64,000 nucleotides of DNA from Wukongibacter sp050859025 (GCF_050859025.1 NZ_CP138200.1:2480001-2544000), one strand, 5' to 3'. Counted from the first letter of the stretch, positions 44,770-54,215 are shown. Translations and numbers: made by a program. The notes: generated from the sequence alone by a model not told the origin.

Positions 44770-45978
44770 ATGTCACAGTTAATTGTTAGTGGAATGGGAG
44801 TTGTCTCAACAGCAGGCAACGATTTAAATACGTTCTGGGATACTCTTGTAAATGGTAGAGTAACCTATGGAGAAATTGAAGAATTCAAGGATGATACTAA
44901 TTACAGAATAAAAATTGGGGCAAAAATTAAGGATGTATCTTGGGAGAGAAATATTCCTGACAATATCAAAAAGAAATATGGAAGAGCAGGAAGATATGCT
45001 GTTAGTGCAGTTGACTCTGCTCTTAAAGAAGCAGGTATCGATGCTTCTAGTATTCCTAAAAACCGTACTGCTGTTATTATTGGAACTACTATGGGTGAAA
45101 TACAGGTTGAGGAAAAAATAACACAGCTAAAATGTAGGTCAGGGCTTGAACAGGTGCCTAAGGAACTATTCAGTCAATATAGAACAGATAATATTGGGGC
45201 TGCTGTTCAAGAGGCTTTTCAAATATCAGGCCCTGTATATGTTGTCCCAGCTGCATGTGCGGCAGGTAATTATGCAATAGCATTAGGGAAAAGACTGATT
45301 GAGTGGAATTATGTGGATGTAGCTATTGTTGGAGGAGTTGATGTATTCTCTCGAGTTGCTTTTACAGGATTTCAACGTTTACTTTCACTTTCCCCCGATC
45401 TATGTAGACCATTTGATAAGGAAAGAAAAGGATTAGTTATAGGAGAAGGATGCGGAGTATTGGTTATGGAAAAACATGGATGGAGAAAGCATCAAAACTA
45501 TAACAAGTTTGGAAGTATTTTAGGTGTAGGATTAACATCTGATAGGTATCACATGACAGCACCACATCCTAATGGAGATGGTGCTGTAAGGTCTATAGTA
45601 CAAGCTCTAAATGAAGCAGAGCTTTCTCATAAACAAATAGATTATATCTCAGCCCATGGTACTGGGACAAAGGCGAACGACAAAGTAGAAGTGAAGGCAT
45701 TAATGAAGGTTTATGAAGATAAAAATATTCCTCCTACAAGTTCAATAAAATCAATGATAGGACATCCTATGGGAGCAGCAAGTGCTTTGGAACTGATTGC
45801 ATCATTTCTTATGTTAAAACATAGTGTAATGCTTCCTACCATGAACTATAATAAATCCGATCCAGAATGTGAGATTGATTGTGTTCCCAATAAGGCAAGA
45901 GAGAAGAAGATGAGACATATCCTTTCGAATTCATTTGCTTTCGGAGGACAAGTCAGCAGTATTATTATTGGCAGGTGA
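44770..45978 (+). CDS. Ketosynthase 1 (FabF/type II PKS KS-alpha)
   Basis: 402-aa condensing enzyme with a complete Cys-His-His set: Cys163 in PAACAAG, His in ISAHGTGT (about 296) and His in MIGHPMGAAS (about 332). Other family phrases: GMGVVSTAGND at the N-terminus, GGVDVFSRVAFTGFQRL, RPFDKERKGLVIGEGCG and NSFAFGGQ. Extends the chain on the ACP with malonyl units. GGAGGGG before ATG. The next gene is a non-catalytic KS relative, so they probably form a KS/CLF heterodimer. Confidence 0.92.
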   Translation: MSQLIVSGMGVVSTAGNDLNTFWDTLVNGRVTYGEIEEFKDDTNYRIKIGAKIKDVSWERNIPDNIKKKYGRAGRYAVSAVDSALKEAGIDASSIPKNRTAVIIGTTMGEIQVEEKITQLKCRSGLEQVPKELFSQYRTDNIGAAVQEAFQISGPVYVVPAACAAGNYAIALGKRLIEWNYVDVAIVGGVDVFSRVAFTGFQRLLSLSPDLCRPFDKERKGLVIGEGCGVLVMEKHGWRKHQNYNKFGSILGVGLTSDRYHMTAPHPNGDGAVRSIVQALNEAELSHKQIDYISAHGTGTKANDKVEVKALMKVYEDKNIPPTSSIKSMIGHPMGAASALELIASFLMLKHSVMLPTMNYNKSDPECEIDCVPNKAREKKMRHILSNSFAFGGQVSSIIIGR

Positions 45979-45986
45979 GATTAGAT

Positions 45987-46955
45987 ATGAAAAAAAGAGT
46001 TTTTGTGACGGGTGTAGGTTGTATCATTGGAGAAAAAAAGGAATGTGATGGGAAATATTATGCAATAGAAGAGAGCCAGTATAAAGATATAATATCTCAT
46101 ATTAAGATCAATAATGTTGACCGTATCAGTAGACAATGTATTGCAGCAACTCAATTAATGTTAAATAATATGGACAACGCACAGGAGCAGATTTCAGACA
46201 GGTGTGGCATTTTTTTTGGTACAGCCTATGGTCCATTAGATAGTATACATAAATTTGATACGGTGTCGGTAGAAAAAGGAGCTTTATTTGTAAATCCCAG
46301 TCAGTTTCCAAATACTGTTCTAAATTCTCCTGCATGCCGAATGGGAATACAATTCGACATAGCTGGACCTGTATATACTTTATCAAATGGGATTACATCA
46401 TCGTTAGATGCTATAGGACTAGGTTATTGTCAGGTTAGAAATGATATTAGTTCTTTTGTGATTGCTGGCGGAGGAGATGAAGTATCGGATATTCAATTAA
46501 AGGCATCAAAATCAGAAAAAACTATAGTTGAAGGTTGTGGTTTTGTTGCTCTTGAAAGTGATAAAGATGCCTCTAAGGAAGGTAAAGTTCTAGAAATTAT
46601 TGGCTATGATACCTTCAGTATTCATATAGAAGATATAAAACAGATATCCTATGAGTTATCCAGTAGAATAAGGAAATTAGCGAAAGAAGCCAATCTGGAT
46701 AAAGAATTTTGGTCTAACTTGAGCATTTACAGCTCACTATGTAAGGAGGCTACTAAGAAAATATCTCAAGAAATTAAAAAGTCTCTAGATCATAGAGCAA
46801 TAAGTAAAGTAGTTTCCGAGGATTATATTGGAGCTGGTGGTGTCATTCAAGTATTTGAGATAATGAAATATGATAGATATAGATATGATGAGGAAGATTT
46901 ATACATAATTTTAAATATTGATGAAAGCAAAGCAACAATGTTGTTATTGAGATGA
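45987..46955 (+). CDS. Chain-length-factor-like KS homologue 1 (KS-beta)
   Basis: 322-aa ketosynthase relative lacking catalytic residues. The FabF-like N-terminal phrases are visible (VFVTGVGCII, CGIFFGTAYGPLDS, NPSQFPNTVLNSPACRMGIQFDIAGPVYTL), but the active-site Cys position reads SNGITSS and the HGTGT and GH motifs are missing. Roughly 80 residues shorter than KS1. ATG 45987 is preferred (AGGTGAG upstream) over an overlapping GTG at 45975. Expected to pair with KS1 and set chain length. Confidence 0.82.
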   Translation: MKKRVFVTGVGCIIGEKKECDGKYYAIEESQYKDIISHIKINNVDRISRQCIAATQLMLNNMDNAQEQISDRCGIFFGTAYGPLDSIHKFDTVSVEKGALFVNPSQFPNTVLNSPACRMGIQFDIAGPVYTLSNGITSSLDAIGLGYCQVRNDISSFVIAGGGDEVSDIQLKASKSEKTIVEGCGFVALESDKDASKEGKVLEIIGYDTFSIHIEDIKQISYELSSRIRKLAKEANLDKEFWSNLSIYSSLCKEATKKISQEIKKSLDHRAISKVVSEDYIGAGGVIQVFEIMKYDRYRYDEEDLYIILNIDESKATMLLLR

Positions 46956-46962
46956 CTAAATC

Positions 46963-46982
46963 GGAGGGGTTAAACACCCTCC
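46963..46982 (+). other. GC-rich intra-operon hairpin before the ACP gene
   Basis: GGAGGG (46963-46968) pairs with CCCTCC (46977-46982) over an 8-base loop; the following sequence is A/T-rich but lacks a solid U-tract. Could be a weak terminator or RNA-processing site that raises ACP expression. Confidence 0.4.
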
Positions 46983-47037
46983 ACTAAATTTTATTGTAAA
47001 AGCTTATAAAATAAATTTATTATTGGAGGTTTTATTT

Positions 47038-47283
47038 ATGAATATCAAAAACGAAGTTACAGAGATTGTTTGCGAAATAATTGGAATGGAGCCTAGTGAG
47101 ATTAATCCTGATGCGTCTTTTAGTGATGATATGGGAATAGATTCTTTAAGAGCATTGGAGATTCTTGCAGCTATTGAGAACAAATATGGAATAACCATTG
47201 ATCCTGAAAGATTGAAGGATATGGGATCACTAAACAAGGTTATTAAAGTGACTGAGGAACATATTGGAGATTGTGATAAATAA
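47038..47283 (+). CDS. Acyl carrier protein
   Basis: 81-aa carrier protein with phosphopantetheine site GIDSLRALEIL (Ser36). Acidic, with a typical four-helix ACP pattern (IVCEIIGMEPSEINPDASF...). ATG 47038 is preceded by GGAGG. Stop overlaps the FabZ start. The acyl chain is presumably built on it by the flanking KS/CLF pairs. Confidence 0.95.
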   Translation: MNIKNEVTEIVCEIIGMEPSEINPDASFSDDMGIDSLRALEILAAIENKYGITIDPERLKDMGSLNKVIKVTEEHIGDCDK

Positions 47284-47729
47284 TGATTTCATTTGATAGG
47301 ATTAGAAAATTTCTAAAGCATGAGGCCCCTTTCGTATTTATTGACAAGGTGCTGGAGTATCAAAAAAACAAAAGAATTGTTGCATTAAAAAATATATCGG
47401 GCTGTGAAATGTTCTCCTCCCTACATTTTCCTGAAAAAGCTATTTATCCCGGGATATTCCTTGTGGAATCAGCTGCTCAAGCGACTGCTGTTTTATGCTA
47501 TATAACAGAAGAAGAGAAAGAAAGTGAAGTTTCTAAGTTTGTTGCTCTTGGAGGTATACAGCAATTTCAATTTTTGAAGCCTGTGAGTCCGGGAGATTCC
47601 CTTATTATTCAAGTAGATATATTGAAAAGAATATCGGATATGGTTTTAACGAAGGTAGAAATTACTGTGGAGAAGGATATAGTAGCTCGAGGAAAACTAT
47701 CCTTTGGAGTGATGAAAGGTGAGGAATGA
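47283..47729 (+). CDS. FabZ-like 3-hydroxyacyl-ACP dehydratase
   Basis: 148-aa hot-dog-fold enzyme. The catalytic motif HFPEKAIYPGIFLVESAAQ contains both the His (about residue 47) and the Glu that in FabZ abstracts and donates protons; FLKPVSPGDSL also fits the family. Removes water from beta-hydroxyacyl-ACP, so unreduced trans double bonds can accumulate unless an enoyl reductase acts; none of the FabI/K/V type is in the window. Overlaps the ACP (1 base) and KS2 (11 bases). Confidence 0.9.
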   Translation: MISFDRIRKFLKHEAPFVFIDKVLEYQKNKRIVALKNISGCEMFSSLHFPEKAIYPGIFLVESAAQATAVLCYITEEEKESEVSKFVALGGIQQFQFLKPVSPGDSLIIQVDILKRISDMVLTKVEITVEKDIVARGKLSFGVMKGEE

Positions 47730-48903
47730 TAGAAGAACCAATATACTGATTACAGGGATAGGTTTAGTTTCTACATTTGGAAACTCATTAAATGAATTCT
47801 GGGCAGGTCTCATGAGACAAGAAAATATACCGAGACATGATTCTCTTCTAGGAAAGTCTGGTAGCGAAAACGCTTTGGGGATTAAGGCTGATTTAAGCAT
47901 TGATAATAATAAACCTAAGGATAGAATTCTAGAGATGGGGAAAAAAGCAGTACAATCAGCAATCAAAGATTGGGGAGGTTGTTTGTCAGATTATAAGCGT
48001 GTTTGTCTTGTGGTAGGCTCAGGACTGGGCTTTTCTGATTGTTTTTTATCTCAGGATGACTTGTCAGATGATGAAGAGTTTTTATCAACATTAGGAGAAA
48101 ACCTTGCAGGATTTGTAGAAGGGGAATGTAAAAACATCTATATAGCTAATGCATGCTGTGCAGGAGCACAGGCCATTAGTTATGGAATGGATTTACTTAA
48201 ACTTAATCATTATGATCTTGTGATTGCAGGAGGCGTAGATATTTTATCCAATATTGCCTACTCAGGCTTTTTACGATTAAATTCAATTGATTTTAAGGGC
48301 TGTAGACCCTTTGATAGAGATAGAAAAGGAATTGCAACGGGTGAAGGAGCTGCCTTTTTTGTATTGGAAAAGCAAGGGCAAATTTTTGATGAGGATAGAA
48401 AAGAATACTGTGAGTTAGCCGGATCAGGAATAACAAATGATGCCTATCATATAGTGCAGATAAACAGTGATGGAGAGCAAATACTTAGAGCGATGCAAGA
48501 GGCCCTAGAGGATTCTGAACTTAAGAAAGAGGATATAGATCTTGTTGTGGCACATGGTACAGGCACGCTGCAAAACGATAAGGTAGAAGCTAAAATTATT
48601 GCAAAGTTTTTTGAAAAAAACTTAAAAAATATGCATGTTACAGCACCTAAAGGGGCTATAGGACACACCGGAGGAGCTTCAGGTGTCTTTGGATTACTAA
48701 CTGCAGTAGGTTCCATTTATTATGGAAGTATTCCTCCCATAAGTAACTTAAAAAATGTTGATAAAGAGTTCGAAATCCCTTTGGTTGTTGAAAATGAGGT
48801 TCAATGTAGAGTATTTGCTGCTATGGTAAATACTTTTGCATTTGGAGGGACTAATGTAATTCTTATTTGTAAGAAGTTAACTGGGAGTGACAATTATGAA
48901 TAA
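47719..48903 (+). CDS. Ketosynthase 2 (FabF/type II PKS KS-alpha)
   Basis: 394-aa KS with full triad: Cys146 in NACCAGAQ, His in VVAHGTGT and His in AIGHTGGASG. Start GTG at 47719 (MRNDRRTNILITGIG), overlapping FabZ. Phrases GGVDILSNIAYSGFLRL and CRPFDRDRKGIATGEGAA parallel KS1, so the two are paralogues. Likely paired with the truncated homologue that follows; possibly specialised for a different step such as priming or later elongation. Confidence 0.92.
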   Translation: MRNDRRTNILITGIGLVSTFGNSLNEFWAGLMRQENIPRHDSLLGKSGSENALGIKADLSIDNNKPKDRILEMGKKAVQSAIKDWGGCLSDYKRVCLVVGSGLGFSDCFLSQDDLSDDEEFLSTLGENLAGFVEGECKNIYIANACCAGAQAISYGMDLLKLNHYDLVIAGGVDILSNIAYSGFLRLNSIDFKGCRPFDRDRKGIATGEGAAFFVLEKQGQIFDEDRKEYCELAGSGITNDAYHIVQINSDGEQILRAMQEALEDSELKKEDIDLVVAHGTGTLQNDKVEAKIIAKFFEKNLKNMHVTAPKGAIGHTGGASGVFGLLTAVGSIYYGSIPPISNLKNVDKEFEIPLVVENEVQCRVFAAMVNTFAFGGTNVILICKKLTGSDNYE

Positions 48904-49435
48904 AATCTATATTACATGCATGAAATATGTAAATCAAAGAGGGTTTAATAAAGAGTGCTTTAATCATCCCCACGCAAGAGTTATGGATGAGCTCTCAAAG
49001 AGGGCTCTGATATTGGCAAGAGAAATATTTGATGAAGAGGTAACTAAAATGATAAATCCTGAGAGAACGGGCGTTGTAATTGCCTCTAACACTGGCCCTT
49101 ATAGAGCTTTAAGTGAACATGCGGATATTTTATTAACTTCAGGCTTTAAAGGGATTAATCCAAGTAAATTTCCCAATACAATGCTTAGTACGGTATTGAG
49201 TCGTGTCACAAAGGAGCTACATCTGAAGGGGCCATCGACGGCCATGTATATTGATTCCGAGGAGAGTAAAGCCCTTGAATATGCAGTTATACAGATTGAA
49301 AAGGGTAGATGCGACATAATGGCAGTTTTGGTTGTAGGTGAAAATAGAGACGGATTTGGAATACTGCTACAGAGTGAAAAGTCATTACTGGAATCTAACT
49401 TAAAAGCACGATTTTATATTAATAGTTTAAATTAG
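48896..49435 (+). CDS. Half-length KS-like protein (truncated CLF 2)
   Basis: 179-aa protein resembling only the N-terminal half of a KS: GVVIASNTGPYRALSEHADIL, INPSKFPNTMLSTVLSRVTKELHLKGPSTAMY. The active-site Cys position is occupied by IDSEES, and the second half with both His motifs is absent. ATG 48896 with GGGAG upstream; overlaps KS2 by 8 bases, which argues it is a maintained partner and not debris. The reading frame is clean and the next gene follows 28 bases later, so no frameshifted remainder is seen. Confidence 0.78.
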   Translation: MNKIYITCMKYVNQRGFNKECFNHPHARVMDELSKRALILAREIFDEEVTKMINPERTGVVIASNTGPYRALSEHADILLTSGFKGINPSKFPNTMLSTVLSRVTKELHLKGPSTAMYIDSEESKALEYAVIQIEKGRCDIMAVLVVGENRDGFGILLQSEKSLLESNLKARFYINSLN

Positions 49436-49463
49436 TATATTCATGAAGAAAGGATAGAAATGA

Positions 49464-50774
49464 ATGAGACTGGCATTAATTTCACCGAAAGGTGTAGGTA
49501 TGGGAACGAATGATGAGAATAAACGAACTATGGAGATATATGAGCAACTTAATAGTATAGATTCATTAAAGGAACTGATGAACTGTCCCAATTCCCCATT
49601 GCTTACCATAGCCGCTCTAGTAGAAGACTTCTTTGATGACATTGTTTACATCGATGAAGAGATTGAAAATATAGATTGGAATGAGTTTTATGACATAGTT
49701 GCTATGTCATTTATGACTCAACAGGCATCAAGAGCCTTTGAACTAGCTGAGAAGTTTCGGGAAAGGGGTTCTTATCTAGTTAGTGGAGGAATGCATCCGA
49801 CAAATTCTCCTGAAGAAAGTATAAAATACTTCGATACTGTATTTGTCGGTGAAGGAGAAAAAACCTGGTTTGAATTCATGAGGGATTTCAAGAACAACTG
49901 CACAAAGAGGATATATATAAACGATGCTGAGATCGATATGAATACTGTTCCTATTCCAAGATTTGATTTGTTAAAAATGGATAAGTATCGAACTATTCCT
50001 TTACAAATATCTAGAGGTTGTCCTCATAATTGCGAATTTTGTGCTTCTACCAAGGTTTATGGAGCGAAATATAGACACAAGAGTGTTTCAAAAATTTTAG
50101 AAGAAATAGAGATAATAAAGAAGCTCAAGCCCAATCCACATATTTATTTTACCGACGACAATATGCTAGTGAACAAGAAATTTTCAATTGAACTTTTAAA
50201 GGAAATTCAAGGTGGAGGATTTCGATGGATGACGCACTCTGATGTTAGTGTTGCAAAACATCCAGAGGTTTTAAAGCTACTTTTTTCATCGGGATGTCGT
50301 AAGATTGTCATAGGCTTTGAAAGTATAGTCCCTAATTCTCTGCAAAGTCTTGAAAACTGGAAATATAAGAAACTCAATTTTTATAGCGAAGCCATACGCA
50401 CTATACAGTCCTATGGTGTAGGGGTTTGGGGTACATTTATAATAGGTCTCGACCATGATGATAATTCAGTTTTCCAGAGAGTTGTGGATTTTACACTAGA
50501 AAATAATCTTTATGGAGCAATGATTTCAGTTCCAACACCTTTTCCAGGTTCTGACCTGTATAAACGACTTGAGAATGAAGGAAGAATTTTGACAAAGCAC
50601 TGGGGTAGCTATACATTATGGAACGTTGTTGTACAGCCAGCAAATATGACAGTAAAGGAGCTTCGGGAAGGCTTTGAATATACACTTAAAGAGATATATT
50701 CTGATGAGGCTTCTGCAAAGCGTATGGAGTATTTTAAAAGGATATATAGTTCCCTTAAGGAGAAATCAAGTTGA
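49464..50774 (+). CDS. B12-binding radical SAM enzyme 1
   Basis: 436-aa protein. N-terminal cobalamin-binding-type Rossmann domain (about 1-150: MRLALISPKGVG, VGEGEKTWFEF), without the DxHxxG lower-ligand motif, as in many of this class. Radical SAM core has RGCPHNCEFC (CxxxCxxC, about residues 184-191) binding the 4Fe-4S cluster, then ITFxDDN-like YFTDDNMLVNKK and IVIGFES. The C-terminal part (PTPFPGSDLYKRLENEGRIL...WNVVVQPANM) resembles the DUF4070 end of hopanoid-modifying enzymes. Family members catalyse radical methylations or rearrangements at unactivated carbon. Paralogue of the proteins at 50771 and 62000. Confidence 0.9.
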   Translation: MRLALISPKGVGMGTNDENKRTMEIYEQLNSIDSLKELMNCPNSPLLTIAALVEDFFDDIVYIDEEIENIDWNEFYDIVAMSFMTQQASRAFELAEKFRERGSYLVSGGMHPTNSPEESIKYFDTVFVGEGEKTWFEFMRDFKNNCTKRIYINDAEIDMNTVPIPRFDLLKMDKYRTIPLQISRGCPHNCEFCASTKVYGAKYRHKSVSKILEEIEIIKKLKPNPHIYFTDDNMLVNKKFSIELLKEIQGGGFRWMTHSDVSVAKHPEVLKLLFSSGCRKIVIGFESIVPNSLQSLENWKYKKLNFYSEAIRTIQSYGVGVWGTFIIGLDHDDNSVFQRVVDFTLENNLYGAMISVPTPFPGSDLYKRLENEGRILTKHWGSYTLWNVVVQPANMTVKELREGFEYTLKEIYSDEASAKRMEYFKRIYSSLKEKSS

Positions 50775-52096
50775 AAAAAATTCTTATAATGGCTCCAAAG
50801 ATGAATGGACCTGGCAATGAAAGAAAATTTAATAGCCAATGGCCCCTGTGGTTAGAAAAGGAAGTTAAAAATAATTTATGGAATTTAGTAACACCAGCAC
50901 TTCTTACATTAGCATCCCTTACCGATAGGTCAAAATATAGTATTGAGCTTATTGATGAAGAATTTCAGAACGTAGATATTAATACTGATTATGACATTGT
51001 TGCAATGTATACAATAACGCCTAATGTCAAAAGAGCATATGATTGGGCAAAATATTTTAGAGCTAAGGGGAGCTGGGTTGTACTTGGAGGAGTTCATGCA
51101 TCACTCATCCCAACGGAAGCAAGGGAATTTGCAGATACTGTTTTAGTAGGCGAAGGTGAGTATATATGGCCTCAGTTTCTTAAGGACTTCGAAAAAGGAA
51201 AGGCACAAAACCTTTATATGCAGTCTATTGGAAGAGTAAAGATTGAAGACTCACCTTTGCCTGCCTTTGATTTAATACCAGAATCTGCACGTAAAATAGT
51301 TCCTATACAAACGGCTAGGGGATGTCCCCATGGATGCCGTTTTTGTAATGTAAAGAGTTTATATGGAGACGGCTATCGCAGCAAGAGTATAGAGCGGATA
51401 GACCTTGAAATAAAGAAGGCAATGGAGTTGTGTAGAGGAAGTACATTATATTTTACCGATGATAATCTATTTTGCAAAAAAGAGAGGGCTAAGAAATTAC
51501 TTCATGTTGTTAGGGATTACAAGGTCAGATGGTATACAAACTCAGATTTATCTTTCGGTATGGATGAGAAATTCCTAAAACTTGCATATAAATCTGGATG
51601 TCGTCAGGTTTTGATAGGCTTTGAAAGCGTAACAGCTAAGAATCTTAGAGGTATCGATCAGAGTAATTTTAAAATGCGTCATATACCACTTTATCATGAA
51701 GTAATAGAAAGAATACAATCAAATGGCATTGGTGTAGTAGGAAGCTTTATCGTTGGATTGGATGGAGATGACCATGGTGTATTTGAGACTTTAGCCGAAT
51801 TCATATTTCGAACTAAACTTTATGGAGTAAGCATTACTATTAACACTCCATATCCAGGAACTGAATCATTCAAGGCGATGTCCAGTGCAAATAGGATTTT
51901 AACCTATGATTGGGATCAATATACGATATTTCAGCCTGTAATTAAGTCTACAAAAATGTCAAATGAAGAGTTGAACGAAAGCTATATAAATCTTTTAAAG
52001 AAAATAAATTCTCCTGAGTATACAGCCCAGAAGCTACAATATTTTAAGGAAAATATTAAGAATATAAATATAAAGGAGAAAATTAAGTGGGAGTAA
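50771..52096 (+). CDS. B12-binding radical SAM enzyme 2
   Basis: 441-aa paralogue. Cobalamin-type N-terminal domain (LIMAPKMNGPG..., VLVGEGEYIWPQFL), RGCPHGCRFC cluster motif (about 184-191), YFTDDNLFCKKE and VLIGFESV, and a DUF4070-like tail (NTPYPGTESFKAMSSANRIL). TTG start at 50771 (MKKILIMAPK) with AAGGAG upstream; 4-base overlap with enzyme 1. An N-terminal insertion of about 30 residues (KFNSQWPLWLEKEVKNNLWN) sits where the other copies have KRTMEIYEQLN-like helices. Substrate unknown. Confidence 0.9.
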   Translation: MKKILIMAPKMNGPGNERKFNSQWPLWLEKEVKNNLWNLVTPALLTLASLTDRSKYSIELIDEEFQNVDINTDYDIVAMYTITPNVKRAYDWAKYFRAKGSWVVLGGVHASLIPTEAREFADTVLVGEGEYIWPQFLKDFEKGKAQNLYMQSIGRVKIEDSPLPAFDLIPESARKIVPIQTARGCPHGCRFCNVKSLYGDGYRSKSIERIDLEIKKAMELCRGSTLYFTDDNLFCKKERAKKLLHVVRDYKVRWYTNSDLSFGMDEKFLKLAYKSGCRQVLIGFESVTAKNLRGIDQSNFKMRHIPLYHEVIERIQSNGIGVVGSFIVGLDGDDHGVFETLAEFIFRTKLYGVSITINTPYPGTESFKAMSSANRILTYDWDQYTIFQPVIKSTKMSNEELNESYINLLKKINSPEYTAQKLQYFKENIKNINIKEKIKWE

Positions 52097-53007
52097 AAGA
52101 TAAAAAGCCGAGAATTGCTTATATGTGCTCATATGTTCCATATAAACTGATGGAGAGTCTTGGATTTGAGATGGTTTTTATCAGTGGAGTATACATAACT
52201 TCAACTGAAACTGAAAAGAGCTTGCCTGTGAATGTATGTAGTTATGTTCGATATTGTCAAAAAGCATTAAATATTGAAGACTTTGATGGTATTATTCTAA
52301 CAAACTGTTGTAATGGAGTTCAGCGACTATATGATTATATAAAAACAGAGATCAAAGGTAAATTTTGTCATATGCTTGAACTACATAGGGATAGCTCTAT
52401 TAAAGAGTATGAATTTTTTTATACATCGGTATGTGGACTTGTGAGCGATATATGTAACTTTTTTAGTGTTGAAAATACCTTGTTAGTAGATAAAATTCTC
52501 TTGCAGGAGGAAAAACAAGAGGATAAAAAAGATAATATTATCTTGATGTTAGGAAGTGCAGTAGGTCCTCAAACAGTGGAGGAATTTAGTTACTATTTCA
52601 AATCATATAATATTTTATTGAAAGTATGTGAGACAAGACAAAGTGGCGATGATTTAATTAAAATTTGTGATGGATTAGCCGAGAATGATTTTACTATACC
52701 TAATGAAGAAACTTTACTTAAGGCTGATCCATGCCCTAGAATGAATTATTTTGACAATTGGTTTAAAAAATGGATTGAGAAAAAGCACTCTTCAATTTCT
52801 GGTGTAGTATATATATCACCTCAAAGATGTGATAACTTTCTTTTAAGCTATCCCTATGTAAAAAAGATTTGTGATCTCTTCCATATTCCAATTATACAAA
52901 TTCAGGAGGAATATGGAAGTACGGCGATGGGTCAGCACTCAGTAAGGTTGGAAGCTTTTTCCGAAAGTTTGGAGTTCAAAAGGGGAAAGAAAAGAAATGA
53001 GAAATAG
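52087..53007 (+). CDS. 2-hydroxyacyl-CoA dehydratase/benzoyl-CoA reductase-like small subunit 1
   Basis: 306-aa protein of the HgdAB/BcrBC superfamily. Supporting phrases: AYMCSYVPYKLMESLGFEMVF at the start, NVCSYVRYCQKAL, ILTNCCNGVQRLYDYI, and near the end PIIQIQEEYGSTAMGQHSVRLEAFSESL. Several conserved Cys could ligate a 4Fe-4S cluster. GTG start (AAGGAG upstream), 10-base overlap with the radical SAM gene and 11-base overlap with the larger subunit. Shorter than canonical subunits (about 380-430 aa). Expected to form the two-subunit component D with the next gene. Confidence 0.8.
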   Translation: MGVKDKKPRIAYMCSYVPYKLMESLGFEMVFISGVYITSTETEKSLPVNVCSYVRYCQKALNIEDFDGIILTNCCNGVQRLYDYIKTEIKGKFCHMLELHRDSSIKEYEFFYTSVCGLVSDICNFFSVENTLLVDKILLQEEKQEDKKDNIILMLGSAVGPQTVEEFSYYFKSYNILLKVCETRQSGDDLIKICDGLAENDFTIPNEETLLKADPCPRMNYFDNWFKKWIEKKHSSISGVVYISPQRCDNFLLSYPYVKKICDLFHIPIIQIQEEYGSTAMGQHSVRLEAFSESLEFKRGKKRNEK

Positions 53008-54214
53008 AAATGAATTTACTCAAAGAATGACTCTAGTTAAAGCAGTTGTTCCAAGACTTGAGCTAGATGCTGTAAAAAAGCTAGTGAAAAATCAGATAGA
53101 TATTTTTACTGAGATTATATGGAAGGAACCAGAGAAAGCTATTTGGACCAACATGGTAATGCCAGTAGAGATATTTTATGCAGCTGGACTTGTTCCTATA
53201 AATATGGAATTAGTTTCAGGTTGGTTGGCAACATTAGGATTGTCACAAAAGTATATTATTGAGAGTGAAAGCATGGGATTTAGTCCAACACTGTGTTCTT
53301 ACCATAAGGCTGCATTAGGAGCTTGTGAAAAAGGAGATTTACCTTTTCCACGGGCAGCGGCCATTACCTCACATCTATGTGATGGAGGTAATGGAGTAGT
53401 AAATCATTTCAGAAATAGGTTTGGAACGCTTTCTTTCACAATAAACATGCCTTATCGCAATAATGATCTTCATTTCAATTATGTTCTAGAGCAATATAAA
53501 AATTTAGTCAAATGGCTAGAGGATTATACAGGAGTAAAACTGTCAAGGGAGAGGCTTCGAAGGGCTTTAGAACTTTCAAACATAGCAAGGGAATATTGGT
53601 TAAAGGTCTTTGAAATGAGAAAAGGAGAACCTTTATTTTATGGTCATTTAGCTCTAAGAAATCTTTTTGGAGCAACTTTTCTTTTTGGCTCTGAGTTAGG
53701 CGTTGAAGTAGCGAAGTTGTACTATCAACAACTTTGCAATATGAAGTCCGATAGGTTATCAAATTCAAGAAAGTCTAGGCAAAAACGGATATTGTGGATT
53801 CATTTTGCACCACTATATGCAAATGAACTTATGGAATACCTTGAAGAACATTTAAACTGTAGAATTGTTTTCGATATTACAGGTTATATTTATTGGCCAG
53901 AGTATGACTTAGAGAAGCCTATGGAGAGTTTAGTTAACAGAACATTGTCTCATTTTTATATGGGAGAAGCCCTGGAAAGAAAAAAATTATATTCTTCATT
54001 AATGGAGGAGTTTAAAATTGACGGCGTTATTCATTTTATGCACAATGGATGTCGGTCGATACCAGGATGGTCGTGGCAGGTTAGACAAATAGCAAATGAG
54101 CATAACATTCCCTATATGGAGCTTTCAGGAGACTGCGTAGACCCCAGAGGCTTTTCAGAGGAACAAATGAGACTTCGGCTGGAGGCTTTTAGTGAAGCTC
54201 TAAGGAGGGATTAA
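52997..54214 (+). CDS. 2-hydroxyacyl-CoA dehydratase/benzoyl-CoA reductase-like large subunit 1
   Basis: 405-aa protein with the full superfamily layout: WTNMVMPVEIFYAAGLVPINMELVSG, CSYHKAALGACEKGDLPFP, SHLCDGG, then after about residue 250 a second Rossmann-like domain ending IPYMELSGDCVDPRGFSEEQMRLRLEAFSEAL. These enzymes use one electron delivered by an ATP-driven activator to remove a 2-hydroxyl group or to reduce aromatic CoA thioesters. Here the substrate is probably bound to the ACP or CoA in the PKS pathway. Cotranscribed with the small subunit and the activator. Confidence 0.85.
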   Translation: MRNRNEFTQRMTLVKAVVPRLELDAVKKLVKNQIDIFTEIIWKEPEKAIWTNMVMPVEIFYAAGLVPINMELVSGWLATLGLSQKYIIESESMGFSPTLCSYHKAALGACEKGDLPFPRAAAITSHLCDGGNGVVNHFRNRFGTLSFTINMPYRNNDLHFNYVLEQYKNLVKWLEDYTGVKLSRERLRRALELSNIAREYWLKVFEMRKGEPLFYGHLALRNLFGATFLFGSELGVEVAKLYYQQLCNMKSDRLSNSRKSRQKRILWIHFAPLYANELMEYLEEHLNCRIVFDITGYIYWPEYDLEKPMESLVNRTLSHFYMGEALERKKLYSSLMEEFKIDGVIHFMHNGCRSIPGWSWQVRQIANEHNIPYMELSGDCVDPRGFSEEQMRLRLEAFSEALRRD

Positions 54215-54215
54215 T

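Noticed and set aside
45987..46955. Counting the 45987 protein as a third active ketosynthase
   Set aside because: The catalytic Cys and both His motifs are absent, so it is treated as a chain-length-factor-like partner.
47004..47237. Minus-strand open frame over the ACP gene
   Set aside because: Shadow of the ACP, which has a clear ribosome-binding site and phosphopantetheine motif.
48896..49435. Frameshifted remnant of a full-length CLF
   Set aside because: After the stop at 49435 the next 28 bases lead straight into the radical SAM gene; no continuation with KS C-terminal motifs is found in any frame.
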